A stretch of 64,000 nucleotides of DNA from Hyposmocoma kahamanoa (GCF_003589595.1 NW_020653200.1:4305532-4369531); one strand, 5' to 3'; numbered from the stretch's first letter, positions 13,401 through 24,734 are shown. Numbers and translations are program-made. Notes: generated by a model from the letters alone, not told the origin.

Positions 13401-16400
13401 GAAATGGATTCAATGCGAAATCGATATGGCGATGAGAGACATAGCCATGTCAATTGCTTTGAAATAGTGTCCTATGTCAAAAGCACTCAGGCAGAAACTT
13501 TAACAAAAACTGCGGCGAATCTGGTGCGTAAAGCCAACGAATCGTATTCCGACTCAATGTTGTTAGAGTATTATTTTGACAATGTTTAAATTGGTTGCTT
13601 TATATAGTAACCACGTGCTGTCTAACGCTCTATATGTCCGTAATCGAGACCAGACTTCACGTTCATTCATTCCGCTGTAGGGTCGCATTTTTATATGTTA
13701 CAAGTATCGCATACTTAACAAGTTCAGGAAGAATCAACTATAAAAAAATTATACTTGTTTGAAAAAAATATTTATGTTAAAAAAGTTTATATTTGCGTTT
13801 TTTACAAATTACACATCTAGACCGGGATTAACATGGCTATAATTTGTTGTCCGAAGGTTTCATAGCTGCCGGTGCTAAATCACAAACAAAAGGTTTTCTA
13901 GATTTTCTATTAAATTTCGAATGATTTTTTCAAATAAATACTACTTTTTTAATCCTTTTTTTTTAATTCTTACACAATGTCAAACTCTCGAGCTAAATGA
14001 TTCTTTCACTATGATAAAATTGTACTTGTTTAAGGCGGGAATAACTTTAGCACTTTCTCTCAAGGCGGCGGCGGCGGGCGCAAATTACTTAGTATATTAA
14101 AAGTCAAGTGTAACGTGACCACATAATAGATGTGTACAAGGTTGTTGCTGATGTAGGTAAAAACCTGAAACATCAGCGGATGCGGACGCGGATGCTGACT
14201 TAGCTTACTTTAAAACAGCAAAATGCTGTACAGATCCTTATTGAATCTACATGAAAAAGCTTTTTTAATGATTATGTGACTTTTGTCATACTGACATTTT
14301 CTCAAAGGTAAGAACGACGGTGGAGCTGCTTTTTGAGCTTGCAGTTTGTATCTGGATGGTTTGTAAATTAATGTCACGACGTCAATATCCACAATGGACT
14401 ACAGCATCAATCAATGAGGATGCGGATGCTAATGCGATATTTTAATTTATGGGGATAGTACGCGGATGTGGATGCTGATGTTCGCAACAAACCCGGTGGG
14501 TACTTGCCTATAGGTAACAACATATAGGTGTGTATCTACACTAGGTACAGTTCTTCATCGGCGTGTACCCCGAGATGAACGTGTTAATTTACGGACCTTC
14601 GTTTCATTTTATAGCGGTATTGTCTATCAGTGTGAATGTAAGGTTTAATCTAAAAATAAGAATTGCACCCCCTATGGAAGAACGGCATAAGTGAAGTTAC
14701 GTCAAACGTGTTTATTGCTCCATTAGATACAGAAAATTATCACTCACATGTTCTCCAATTCTTGTAACTTTATCTACAATATTAGTCGATATAATTACAA
14801 GAATTGGAGAAGATGTATGTTATATTTTTCTGCATCTAATGGAGCAAGAAAAGTTTTTGACGTAACCCCACTTAGGACATTGTCCATGAGGGGTGCATAA
14901 ATCAGTAATTAATATGCACTGACCGTGATTATGTAAGAGATAATAATATGGTTACTAATAGGTATTTAATATTTAAACTGCGGTGTTGTGGAAGAGTTGG
15001 GTTTATTGCACATCTTTATCAATGCCTTTAACTAAAAAACAATACTTAAAACATAAAATGAGGGTAAAAACAGTGTTGGGAATGTATAAATCTTTCGTAT
15101 GATGCCCTTTTTCTTAGTTGCTATTTCCAAGTGTCAATTACAAATATTAATTTACGTTTCAGTCCTATTTGCAATAAAAAAATATATTTCTTTAGTGTGC
15201 TTGATACGGTGAACCAATGTTTAATAAATACTGATCAACGATATTGTGTTGCCAAGATCAAGAAAATGTTGATATTCGAATGTTGGCAATTTCTCGTCAA
15301 ATAATATTGTTTCAAAATAACTATGGAATTTAATATATTAAAAAGTTTTATCTAGTTAAAAAACAACAGAATAGAATAGAATCATTTATTTCATATTATC
15401 AATGTCACAATATTACAATTCAAAATACAATGTCAAGGGATAATAGGATCGTCATTAACGCAAACAATAATAATTAATATAAAATATAGAAGTATAACTA
15501 TTGCTTGTCTAAATACCATGAAGTCAAAATTACAATTGTGAGCTAATGATAATGAAATAATAAGTTGTGATCGTCTTCGTTGACGACAAACACAGTTAAT
15601 TTTTGAATTAACAAATCATTCCCAATTAGATCGAACGTCTTTGTAAGGTCGCAAAAAATACCTGCAGTTTAATATGGATTCGATTATTTTTTATATATTC
15701 GGAACTATGGATATCGGTTGTGGCTTTCAACATGGGTCACATGCACTTCCCTTTGTACACTGGACATACACGGGTACTTTTCAAAATACCAGGATATGTA
15801 TGTATAGGTACCTTCCGTAAACATTTAATTTATTAAAGTAACGAGTATATCTGCAATCACTGACCAGACAGACATTAATATATTAATAGAGATATTGTAC
15901 CTATATGTCTAGCGTTTTTGATGTATGCCACATTCCTTTCACTACCCTCTCCAACGAGTCACGAGTGATAGTTGGCAGGCTGTACTGGGGAACATCGCAT
16001 TCGCCTACCTTCTTAAGATTGACATTGATTTGTCTTCCATCACAGTGTAAATGTAATTTTGATGTGATTGTGAGAAAATAATCATTGGAGTTATGAGTCA
16101 GTTGAACACTTTTTGGGTAAATTCTGTTGAAACTTCATCATTCACAAGCTACCTTACTCGAGTTTTTAGTAAACATCGTCTTATTATCATTGAATACGCG
16201 ACGATCGCGCAGACTGATCGATTTTATTAAATTTGAATGATGTTGGACACATTTATTTAATACAATGTCGTGTGGAAACTGGTTTTTCATTGTGCAGAAA
16301 TTATTGTACATTGTAATGTGGCGGTTGAGTTCTTCACTCACCCATGGGAGTAGATTTTTAATATTTTTTTAAATAGGGTAATTAAAATAATGTAATAAGA

Positions 16401-19400
16401 TAATATTCTCATCAATGAACAATATTTTTCATTAATATTAATATAATTTGCATAAATAAAATTTCCGATTATAATTATAAATGCCCATTTAAAATAAATT
16501 AATAAATCCTCTGCACAGTATGTTGACGTATAAATTTGTTTACGTTTTTGTGTTGCGTAACAGGTAATACAAACAACTGTGCATTGTGGTCGCATATTGA
16601 CGTATCTAGCGGAGAAACGGTTATGTAACAGTCATCGTTCGAAACTATCCCACAAACCAAAGAAGTGCTGCAAGTGTCGCATTCGCGTGTAGGAAAATCG
16701 ACAATATTTTTTGTTTGTTTTATGTTATGTATTGTAGTTTACTCAAACAACAGCTCACTAAACAGCTCAATAGGTCGTATAGGCATTGTCTGTCCGAGTT
16801 GTCGCTCAAATAATCTACGTTTATGTCACGGACCAAAATTAACCTTTTATTTATATATTTATAACATTGTTGACAATCTTAATTAAAATTGTTGAAAAAA
16901 TTTTCTCTTGAATATAGAAATTGTTTAAAATCTCCATTTCCGGTTCTATAAATACCCATAATAAAAACATTTATTTTAGGTATTTATAGAACCGGAAATG
17001 GACTTAATTTATTGAGCAACATAAAAATGACTCGCGGAAATATTTACTTAAAAGTGCTATTTCGCCCACACACTCGCACTCACATCACATCCGATAGAGA
17101 CAGCAATAATATTACCTAATTATCAAGTCTCAAATCGTTACCAATATCTACTTACTGAGAAAACTGCTGCGACCAAGGAACAGACACTGAAGTCTTAACA
17201 AAAGGTACGGAACCCTGAAGGAGAAAGATTATAAATTCAATAGAATTGTTATATTTCGAAATTAAATTGTAGGAAACAATTTAGAGAGGGAATAGTTTTT
17301 ATTAGAAGAAAACGTGACTCTCACACAATCTGTTACCGTACAAATAAAACACACCGTGTTTTTCTGAGTATGTCTGGATACACAAGCCTACTTATGCGAC
17401 TAACACTAATCAATTTTGGATGGAATATGAAATATTAAAGTTAGGATGATATGGTACAGAAATGGAGAACGCGGTGGCGGCGTTGGGCGCCGGTCAGCGG
17501 GCGACCATGCGACCGTTTGGCGCCGGCTCTGAGCTGATAACCCCGGAACGTTGACCTGTCACATTAGTGTTTACTAAACTCGCGTTACACGCTCTCGATC
17601 CGTCATGATGCATGTTCAGCTCAATATGTGTAACACTTTTCAAACATCGACATTCTGCAAACTATCGCTGCATTCGTAATTGTCATGTGCGTAATGGGCG
17701 ATAAGGGCTTTTACGTCCTCTCGTCGCCCCTTAACCTTATTTATCAATTGTGATTGAGACCACAACATCAAGTTGGTGAAAATGGATATATTTCGGACAT
17801 ATATTATCAATACTAACGTTAATTCTAGTTACATTATTATGTACATACTCAATAAGGCGTTCAATATAAATGCCATTATTAATTAAAATGGTAATGGGTC
17901 GGTACACAAGTAGGTAGGTATTGTAGACACGAAACTTCTCTTTATCTGGCTAGATAAACACTTACTAGTATGTATTATAATTGCATTACGATGAATTTTA
18001 TATGAGTAATACTCGTATATACATGCTCGCGTAAATCTAGTTAAAATATATTATGGTACAGGGACTTATTTGTTAGTTATTATTTATTACGTAGACTTAT
18101 CAAGCGATAAGCAAAGTTATAATGGTCCGAAGAAATATTTTTATTTTTACCCTCTACTTGACTGCTGCTTTCGATGTGATTACACGTAAAATATACATGA
18201 TATTGTATCGAGTTCACAGATTTTCGCGATTGTTATGTTGTATACCATAGGTTACAGATTTTCATTTCCAATATATTACCTATAAATAACAATAATATTA
18301 ATTAAATATTAGACATCACACATGTTGTTCCGATTCCAAATAAGTGACTATGGAATGACTTGTGTTATGGAACAGCACCACAAACACTATAGAAAGACAA
18401 TATAGAAAGGTTTTTCTAAATAGACCCGGCCGGGGTTAGAACCCGGATTCTCAGAGATAGCGACAGCATGAAAACCGATGTGCAGAGCCATTCGACCACG
18501 GAGGTCGTCAAACCTATATAAACTGAATAGTGTTAATTCTGAACTTAATTACGATAATTCAAACAAACGGGTGCCTATTTTTATGTTAATGTTAATAATG
18601 AGATTTTTGCAATCGTGATAGATAGGTGTCAATACATTTATCCTAGGTGTGCAATACATATATGCTAGGTATGCAATACATACGTAAAGGTTTTTTTATA
18701 AAGTGTCAGTGCGCATTTGATCTCCATCTCACCTGATGGAAAGTGACGATGAGGTCGACGATGGAGCATGCGCACCTAAATACCGCCTCTTCACTACCCT
18801 TGAAAAGGCCTAAGTTGTAACGTTCAGCAGCAGGCAATTCCACTCTATAGCCATTCCAACCACCGCCAACCAATAACGTAGTTCTCCTTGCTGGCCCATG
18901 CGGGTATAATTTTGTCAGATTTTTTAAACGACGTACCTACCGGAAATCTATGCACATAAATTTAAAAAAGCATAAATTTATATTAAAGTACAGATCGTTA
19001 AAAACAGCGGCTAAAATTAATAGTGTTTATATTCTTTTCAGCGAACTGAAAGAAAGTGTTTTCACGAGGCTTGATTTGGTGGATTACTTCAGTCTGGCTG
19101 ACAACGCTCTAATGGATATGCAGCGTCACGTTTTACGCCACTTGCCGCATGTGAAAACCCTTGACTTGCGTCGGAATAAGATTGCGAAACTTACCGAAGA
19201 AGACTTTCAGGTAACTACCGCGTATTAGCTAAACTTATTGGGAAAGCTAAAAAAGTATTTAAACATTGTTTCTAATTTGAACTTGAAAGACTTCAGTAAC
19301 AAACCTTAAGTTCCTGTTTACTTTCAGTTACAAATTATTTTTCCTTAAGCAAAACGTAGAAAAAATTAAACAATTTACAGGAACTCATTAGACCATTAAT

Positions 19401-22400
19401 TCATATTTTCCCTTTTGGGTCTGTTGTTGTAAATAAGACAATAAATAAATAAAACTTAAATTTAAATTTTAAAAAGCCTCGATACGAAATAGTTCAAAAA
19501 GACTGTAAAGTCACAACCTTAAGGTAACAACTCGTCGATTCTAATTTGATGAGCCCAAACACGATAGTTCTACTGTAAGCAATTGAGAAGATCAGTAGTT
19601 TTTACCATATGTCCAAACTAGGTATACCAAATACGATCGAACTAGTGGAAATATATGTACCCATCTTGTGACGGAGATCCTTACTCTAACTGAGAAAAGA
19701 GCTGATCTTTAAACAGCGAATCGACGTTTATCAAACATAGCTAAAAACCATCCCGGTTAAATTAGCCTTCAAGTAAAAAAAAACACTTTAAGATCAGGTC
19801 AACGGTTTGGAAGCCACAAAAAGACACACAGATACAAAGAAAAAGGCTTTAAACTTGTAACTACCTTTTTTTGCGTCAGAAATTATAAAGGAAAATTTTA
19901 AAGATATGTAAATAATGATTTTTCAGGAAATTCAAGAAGTCGAAAATTTAGTAGTAGCAGATAACCAAATATCAAAAATCGAAAGGAATGCCTTGCCCAA
20001 AGCTTTGAAACATCTTCATCTCGGAATCAACAAACTGGTTACTCTGAACGGGGCACTCAGGGATTTGGACGACTTGGAATGGATATTTATTAACGCAAAC
20101 AATTTAAAATCTATAGACAATGAATTGCCACTTGTAAGTATCGTTACAATATATCGACAGTCTAATAAAGCAAATAAAAACTCCAGGACAGCTGTTCGTT
20201 GTAGAGAAAGAAACAAGAAAAGTAATTTCACACAAAATAAAACGTTCTTTTGTTTGAAGTATAAAGTAAATCAGAGCATGTGCTTTTTAAAACCATACTT
20301 CAACCTAGATTTCAAAAACTACTTCTTACTTAAGTAGTAGGCACTGATTGATACTATTTGAACGTAACATATTATGTTCATCAATGGTAGTTTGTGAGCC
20401 AAGCATACAATACAGTGCTCGAAAACTTTTTACATAAAATCTGAAAATAAAGGAGGAAGTATATCATGTACCGTAAATTCAATTGTAAAAGCGATCCATT
20501 TTACAGAAAGCCAAAAGACTTGTTTTCATCCACGCAGCCCGCAACGAGTTAGAAAATTTGCCAAAAGATTTGAGGCAAATGCCTTCGCTAGAATCACTTT
20601 ATTTCTACGACAATCAAATCAAGTCCTTAGACGGGGCTTTGCAGAAATCTCGAAGGCTTATGAGAATTGGACTATCATTTAATAAAATTGAATCTGTAAG
20701 TATCTGTAACTTACTACCTTATGACGACACAAATAATATAGGTACTATGGAACATACACAATTATAATATATTATGCTGTATTATACAAGGAATGTGTTT
20801 AAATAATCTTTTTAAATTTGCAAAAGCTGCAGGCAAAAAATCTAGACGGTCATCTTTTTTACTGATCGATCCTTTTTCTCTGAGACATATGATAAGATAT
20901 ATAATATAATCTGAGATATATAATAAAATAAATTAAATCCATCGACATTTTAATCTATTCTGAAATACGAAAAATAGTATAAATTAATTTTGTTAGTTTT
21001 ATGTTTGGCCTCAAAAGTAAGACAAATGCTTATTTTTAAAACTAAGTAAATGTTCATTATGTTTGTGTACTAATATTATATTAATTATAATTTGATCTGA
21101 AAACATGTTCGGAATAGCCAGCAAATTGGCTTCTGGCACTCACCGGCTGCAGCCGCGACATGCTCGCTTCCCTCGCTCGACTCGTGCTGCTATGTCATTT
21201 TTTTTTTTTGTTAATCCGGGGGAATCTGCTTACAGATACCCCGGCCCCGCGGGGGCAGAGCCGGGGTTATGTGGGACTGGGCTGAACCCTGAAGGGGAGC
21301 AGCCCGACCGCACTAAACCCCCGGAGTGTTCCTCCTCTCCGCTGTAGGTGGGGGTACGGGTACGCTGTTGCATTCGTCCGCGCCCCCACCAGCGGCTGGC
21401 CGCGCCCTGCGCAGCCCCTCCTCGAGAAGGGAGACACATCGGTCCCCCGACTCCGAATGTGAGGCTCGCCGAACACCAGACGAGCCTTCCATCCCGGGCC
21501 CTTTTATGCTGGGCAACTAACTCCCCCGAGTCCGCCACCCAGGGGCCATGGGGGGCCAGGACAGCATCCACTCAACTGTGAAGTTCAGTGGCCCCCGCGG
21601 CGGATCTGATGGCAGGCTCCGCCGCAACACCTAACGCGCTTCCGCGCGGACTCTTCGAAGAGAGTCCCTTGGAGCGCCCACCACGGGCCAACCGCCCACG
21701 TTCGGCCGCGGAGGATAGGACGAGCGGCAACGACACACCGACACGTCTCTTCCCCCGCGGCCCCGCCGCCACTGCATCATTGAAAGCGGTGCAGCTCCGC
21801 TAGAGTCGCGGAGGACAGGACGAGCGGCAACGACACACCGACACGTCTCTCCCCCCGCGACCCTCCTCCTCGCGCATCCGCGCGGTCCCGCTGGCCAAAC
21901 GAGCCCCGCGCGGAACGCCCTCCTCCTCGGGCCAGCCTAGCACCATCGGCCGGCCCCGTGGCTTCCTCTTAGCTTCACCGTGGGATGAAATCGACCACGG
22001 CTACTAGAGCCCCCCCGCCACGACAAGGCGGGAACCCCTTCGGGGGGGTGCTGCTATGTCATATACTAACCTAACATACTAAATGGAGGGCGCAACCAAG
22101 AAACCAAGATATATTAGGAGATCAATATCAAAAGATTACTGGTTATAAAAATCATCAATCGTTACAAGAAATGACCAATATTAAAAAAGAGGGTCAAATA
22201 TTATTTTTGAATAACATTTAGTAGCTTAAACATAATAATAGTGTTCCCTTGAATGGAGTGCATTTATAATTTGGTGTAACGGGCTGGTGTCCGCAACTCG
22301 ACGTCAAGGCGCCTATTTTGCGTGTGGGCTATTTATAATTTATCCGGAGATCAACTAATATAGACGGAACAATTAATACATATCAAACATAAAAAAATAT

Positions 22401-24463
22401 TGTTTATTTAAAAAAAGTGTACATTTACAATAAGATCAATTATTTCTTTGAGGATCAAATAATATTATCCCTTTTTACAATACAAAGTTAGTCACGAAAA
22501 GAAATGCTCTGTTTCAGCTGGCCGAAGATGAATTTGCAGAAGCTGACATATTGGCCGACTTGGACATTGCCTATAACCAACTGAAATCATTGAATGGTTC
22601 GCTAAGAAGCTTAAAGAATCTGCGTTATTTGAACCTTACTCACAATCTTCTGACTGAGTTTTCACTGCAAGAAATCAAGGGACTAAAAAGATTGTCCGTT
22701 ATTGATCTTTCACAAAATAAGATCAGTTTCATAACTGGCAAAATGGAGGTAGATGACTTATCTGTTAAATGTATAATGTACATAATATTAATACTTAGTA
22801 TCATGTACTAGTACCGTTAAGATTTTTATCTCTGATGATTGATTGTATTTCATTCGTTAATCGTAAATACAAAAAGAAAATTAAACAACTCAGAAAGAAT
22901 ACAAGATACGTTCGTACAGGTACTTATTTATTATGTACATATTAATCTGCATAACACTGTACCCACAAAAGAAGGTGCCGACATAGATTTTTACTTCAAT
23001 AACCTGCTTATTCCATAGTTATCCATACATGATGGTTTTGCTTTTAAGTTTTCTTGATACATTAGCCCATTAGTGATAATTTTCCTATGGAATTGACCAT
23101 AAACAATTGATAGGTATTATGATAGGAAATGACAACAGCATGAGTAAGTATTAAACTAGGTGAAAATTATTTTGCAGAATCTTGTTGATGTAGAAACTAG
23201 TGTACTAGAATTGAGATTGGATCACAACCGATTGATTAATTTGGGTGGAGCGCTAATGGGTCTTCATGGCTTGCTACGATTAAATCTTAGCAATAATCAG
23301 CTGCAAAAAATTACACCCGATGATTTCATCGGTCTGGAAGATCTAAGACTTCTGGATATTTCACACAACAACATTTCTACTTTAGAAGAAACATCTCAGG
23401 TTTGTTTTTAACATTTGATGATCTAAAGTTCTTTACGTAATAAAGCGTTGCCAGCGAAGCGAAATTTTGTACGAAAGCGCATTATTGATATGGCAAAAGC
23501 GATTTTGAACAATAATTTACTCAAGAACTTTGTTTTAGCTCAACTTATTGTTTTCAGACGTATTTGCCATCACTGGAGGAGTTAATTGCCCATCATAATA
23601 ATCTTACTGCTTTGGACAAGGATTTCCACGGGTTGCCGTCCCTTTGCGTTGCTGATCTATCTTTTAACCATATCCAATCCATGAACTATGATCTAGTGTC
23701 TAAATCACGCTGTACGATAAACGGAATTCCCAGTACACTGAAAATTTATCTGCAAGGTACGTATGTACACTGTAGGTAGGTAGTATAAGTAAGCTTGCGA
23801 TTAAAAGGCTTGAAGAAAGTAATTAAATATTTACAACATATTGAATGTTATTGAGTTCCTAGCGGGCTGTCGACTATGCAAAAGCGGATTACATGCTTTT
23901 TTGTGCTATAGCGATTTTGTAAATTGTTTCATTGTTTTTAATGTTATGGTTCATGTAAGCTAGCTTTACATAAGTTATAACTTAAATATTGCAATGATTT
24001 ACTTATTAGTAATTGCTAAGGGTGTATTACAGATAACCCTGTGCTATGTGATGAGCGTCTTAGTGAGGTGACAACTGTATGGGAAAGATTAAATGCTCGT
24101 GTCAGTGGCATATCATCTTGTGCACCTCCTCAAACCACAGCCCCAGTACTAATGCGTGCTCTCAATGATATAGTGCCACAAGATGACGCTCCAGTCATTG
24201 TGGTGGCGCAAATGGAACTAGGAGAGAGAGAGCCAGTACCGACTGGGCCTCAATACACATATCGCCGCGTAGGCGCTCTCATCGGGCAATTGCTGCCTGA
24301 TCGTGAAGGAGGCTTGCCGGTACTAGTGGAGCCACCCGTAACACTGCCTCCTGCCAGCACAAACGTGGTCGTGAAATGGCCCGATGAGCGAAGAACGGAA
24401 GAGCACGCGCACCCTCTAGCTGACCATTTACGGCTGCGTGATCTCAACGCCTCTCCGCAGTGA
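4464..24463 (+). CDS. Secreted leucine-rich-repeat protein, 8 coding exons, 659 aa
   Basis: Exons: 4464-4795, 19042-19210, 19927-20133, 20507-20695, 22518-22748, 23178-23399, 23558-23756 and 24033-24463 (TGA); the lengths sum to 1980 nt, in frame throughout. The start is the ATG with A at -3; residues 1-24 (HALAAALLCALAG core) form a signal peptide. A Cys-rich cap follows (SLHC, CTC, VVC), then a long LRR array (LxxLxLxxNxL, for example LLRLNLSNNQL and LRLLDISHNNI) from about residue 95 to 510. A C-terminal cap starts DNPVLCDERL, with a second Cys in SSCAPP. The last 110 residues are Pro-rich with no membrane segment or hydrophobic C-terminus, so secretion is inferred. Introns 2-6 are phase 0, so exons 3-6 encode whole numbers of codons. 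Intron 1 (14.2 kb) uses GC-AG: AG|GCAAGT at 4794-4801, restoring LNFDNLS-ELK. The family resembles extracellular adhesion or receptor-type LRR proteins; no specific orthologue or function is assigned. Confidence 0.88.
7468..7630 (+). repeat. Repeat family A, truncated copy
   Basis: It matches the 3868-4167 copy from GTGAGCATTACTGCGTT through GCTCTGAG to CTATTATGGA and then stops matching, so its 3' end is missing. Confidence 0.7.
8571..8852 (-). repeat. Repeat family A, inverted copy
   Basis: It starts with poly-T and TTATAACATCAAGTGAC, and ends AGGAGCTCTACTGCTGC. This is the reverse complement of the family A order, with the A-rich tail at its left edge. Confidence 0.75.
9310..9425. mobile_element. 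Fold-back MITE fragment (family G)
   Basis: The segment GAAATGAAACAATTTTTC then TTTAAATCGCG, followed by GGGACCTGTCAAGGACCC, is shared with 63614-63803, where both inverted ends are present, and with about 38770-38870 on the other strand. Here only one end is clear. Confidence 0.5.
10170..10674. mobile_element. PIF/Harbinger-like MITE with TTA target duplication
   Basis: Perfect 14 bp inverted ends (GGGAGTCACCACAC and its complement GTGTGGTGACTCCC) are flanked on both sides by TTA (10167-10169 and 10675-10677). A 3 bp TTA/TAA duplication and a GGG-starting end are typical of PIF/Harbinger elements. The 505 bp interior holds degenerate internal repeats (TGCTGAACTCACCTGAAGAC-like) and a TATTTATA motif near 10577, but no transposase frame. 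It is therefore non-autonomous. Confidence 0.65.
10989..11392. repeat. Tandem repeat, three copies of about 136-139 bp
   Basis: Copies begin near 10989, 11125 and 11264, each with TGATTATTTTGTTAAT, AAAATGATT, ACAATACCAAA, CTTTTTCAT and GATTCAATAA. They diverge by scattered substitutions. The array sits in the left arm of the composite element, and part of the unit recurs inverted in its right arm, so it is subterminal transposon sequence. Open frames across it on both strands come from the repetition and are not genes. Confidence 0.8.
12164..12237. repeat. Short palindrome (hairpin), 25 bp arms
   Basis: The left arm AATCAAAGTCCCTAAATAAA (12164 on) pairs with the right arm ending TTTAGGTACTTTAAT at 12237, with about two mismatches and a 24 bp loop. 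It lies inside the composite element. It may be a small MITE end-pair or a junction formed by inversion. Confidence 0.6.
12300..13150 (-). pseudogene. Decayed non-LTR retrotransposon ORF2 3' part (RNase H and zinc-knuckle region)
   Basis: Read on - from about 13140 the frames show FTDGSKCGD (start of an I/R1-type RNase H domain), MSAELYAISEAL, then PSHIGLVGTEEADRLA (the conserved end of RNase H). A C-terminal CKVCGISEDVHHFLMEC motif of the Cys/His type follows. The pieces lie in different frames with stops between them, so the copy is dead. The order and motifs are typical of arthropod I/Jockey/R1-group LINEs. It sits inside the composite element. Confidence 0.8.
14664..14896. mobile_element. 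Fold-back MITE with about 100 bp inverted arms
   Basis: The left arm (GCACCCCCTATGG, GTTACGTCAAA, TTGCTCCATTAGAT, TTCTCCAATTCTTG) and the reverse complement of the right arm follow the same order nearly base for base. Only about 20 bp separates the arms. No coding frame is present. RNA read through it would form a long hairpin. Confidence 0.8.
16934..17001. repeat. Perfect 23 bp inverted repeat with 22 bp loop
   Basis: CCATTTCCGGTTCTATAAAT (plus ACC) at 16934-16956 is exactly complementary to 16979-17001. Perfect pairing in otherwise diverged intron DNA suggests a recent MITE or a selected hairpin. It is too uniform to call a microRNA precursor without expression data. Confidence 0.75.
18330..18520 (-). 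mobile_element. tRNA-headed SINE (family C)
   Basis: On the minus strand the head has a box-A-like GTGGTCGAATGG and a box-B-like GGTTCTAACCC, then CCGGCCGGGTC. The body follows, with TTCCATAACAC and ACTTATTTGGAATC near its end. A second, shorter copy is at 33975-34155. The layout is that of a lepidopteran tRNA-derived SINE, not a functional tRNA, because the cloverleaf stems do not pair. Confidence 0.7.
18708..18905 (+). repeat. Interspersed repeat family E
   Basis: CCATCTCACCTGATGGAA, GTGACGATGAGGTCGACG, ATGGAGCATGC and ACCTTGAAAAG-like segments recur in the same order at 41484-41605. No coding is seen. It is likely a LINE 3' fragment. This copy lies about 130 bp before LRR exon 2. Confidence 0.65.
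21184..22062 (-). mobile_element. GC-rich non-LTR-type retroelement insertion (849 bp) with exact 15 bp target duplication
   Basis: GTGCTGCTATGTCAT occurs at 21184-21198 and again at 22048-22062. The insert 21199-22047 starts with an 11 T run on +, a poly-A tail on -, so the element was inserted in minus orientation by target-primed reverse transcription. It is far richer in G+C than its neighbours and contains two tandem near-copies of a roughly 103 bp unit (GACGAGCGGCAACGACAC at about 21719 and 21822). The tail region (CGGGGTATCTGTAAGCAG on -) is reminiscent of R1-clade 3' ends; this naming is tentative. The long overlapping frames in it follow from GC content. It lies in LRR intron 4. Confidence 0.85.
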
Positions 24464-24734
24464 AAAAGTTTAATCGAGGCGCTGCAGTGAGAGCGCCGTT
24501 GCCGTCGAACTGAGTGCTTCCCCTTAGTAAATATACTGCCCCTATAGACTAAGGGCACTGTTTGGACGGGTGCGTGGATTTTTAAAATTATTAAGATACC
24601 TTCCTATTAGGTCCGATTAGGTTGTTGAATAATTGATTGAATAGGAGTGTTTCTTACAAACATTGACAATGTGTCCTTCAAATTAGGTATTCACATAGAA
24701 TCAAGAGGTTTTTAGGTAATATAATATTGTAGTG

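Larger units (their letters stand above)
10728..14510. mobile_element. Composite foldback element with inverted GCGGATGC-type arms
   Basis: The left arm starts TTGTTGCGAATATCA with GATCCGCATCCGC, then AATTAAAATATCG and GCATCCGCATCA. The right end (about 14400-14510) is the reverse complement of the same order. Inner segments also mirror: GCATCCGGTGATGTT plus AAAAACCTGCATC at 11427-11450 against 14155-14180, and a piece of the 136 bp tandem unit at about 14215-14265. The centre carries a dead LINE fragment and AT-rich filler. It reads as one terminal-inverted-repeat transposon that was later invaded. No intact transposase was found. Confidence 0.5.
4796..19041. other. Intron 1 of the LRR gene (14.2 kb, repeat-rich)
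   Basis: The intron begins with GC (GCAAGT) and ends with TTCTTTTCAG. It contains repeat A copies, a TTA-flanked MITE, a composite foldback element with a dead LINE fragment, several hairpin MITEs, two SINE or LINE fragments and a CpG-rich islet at about 17460-17720. The stretches 4950-7450 and 14900-16930 show nothing I can name. Reading through the donor would add 51 codons to exon 1 before a stop at 4947-4949. Confidence 0.75.

Noticed and set aside
14150..14500. A satellite or CRISPR-like array from the repeated GCGGATGC motifs
   Set aside because: Spacing is irregular and the motifs are part of inverted transposon arms; there is no regular repeat-spacer structure.
21105..21803. Several GC-rich frames of 64-113 aa
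   Set aside because: All lie within one retroelement insertion whose high G+C keeps many frames open; none has a recognisable domain.
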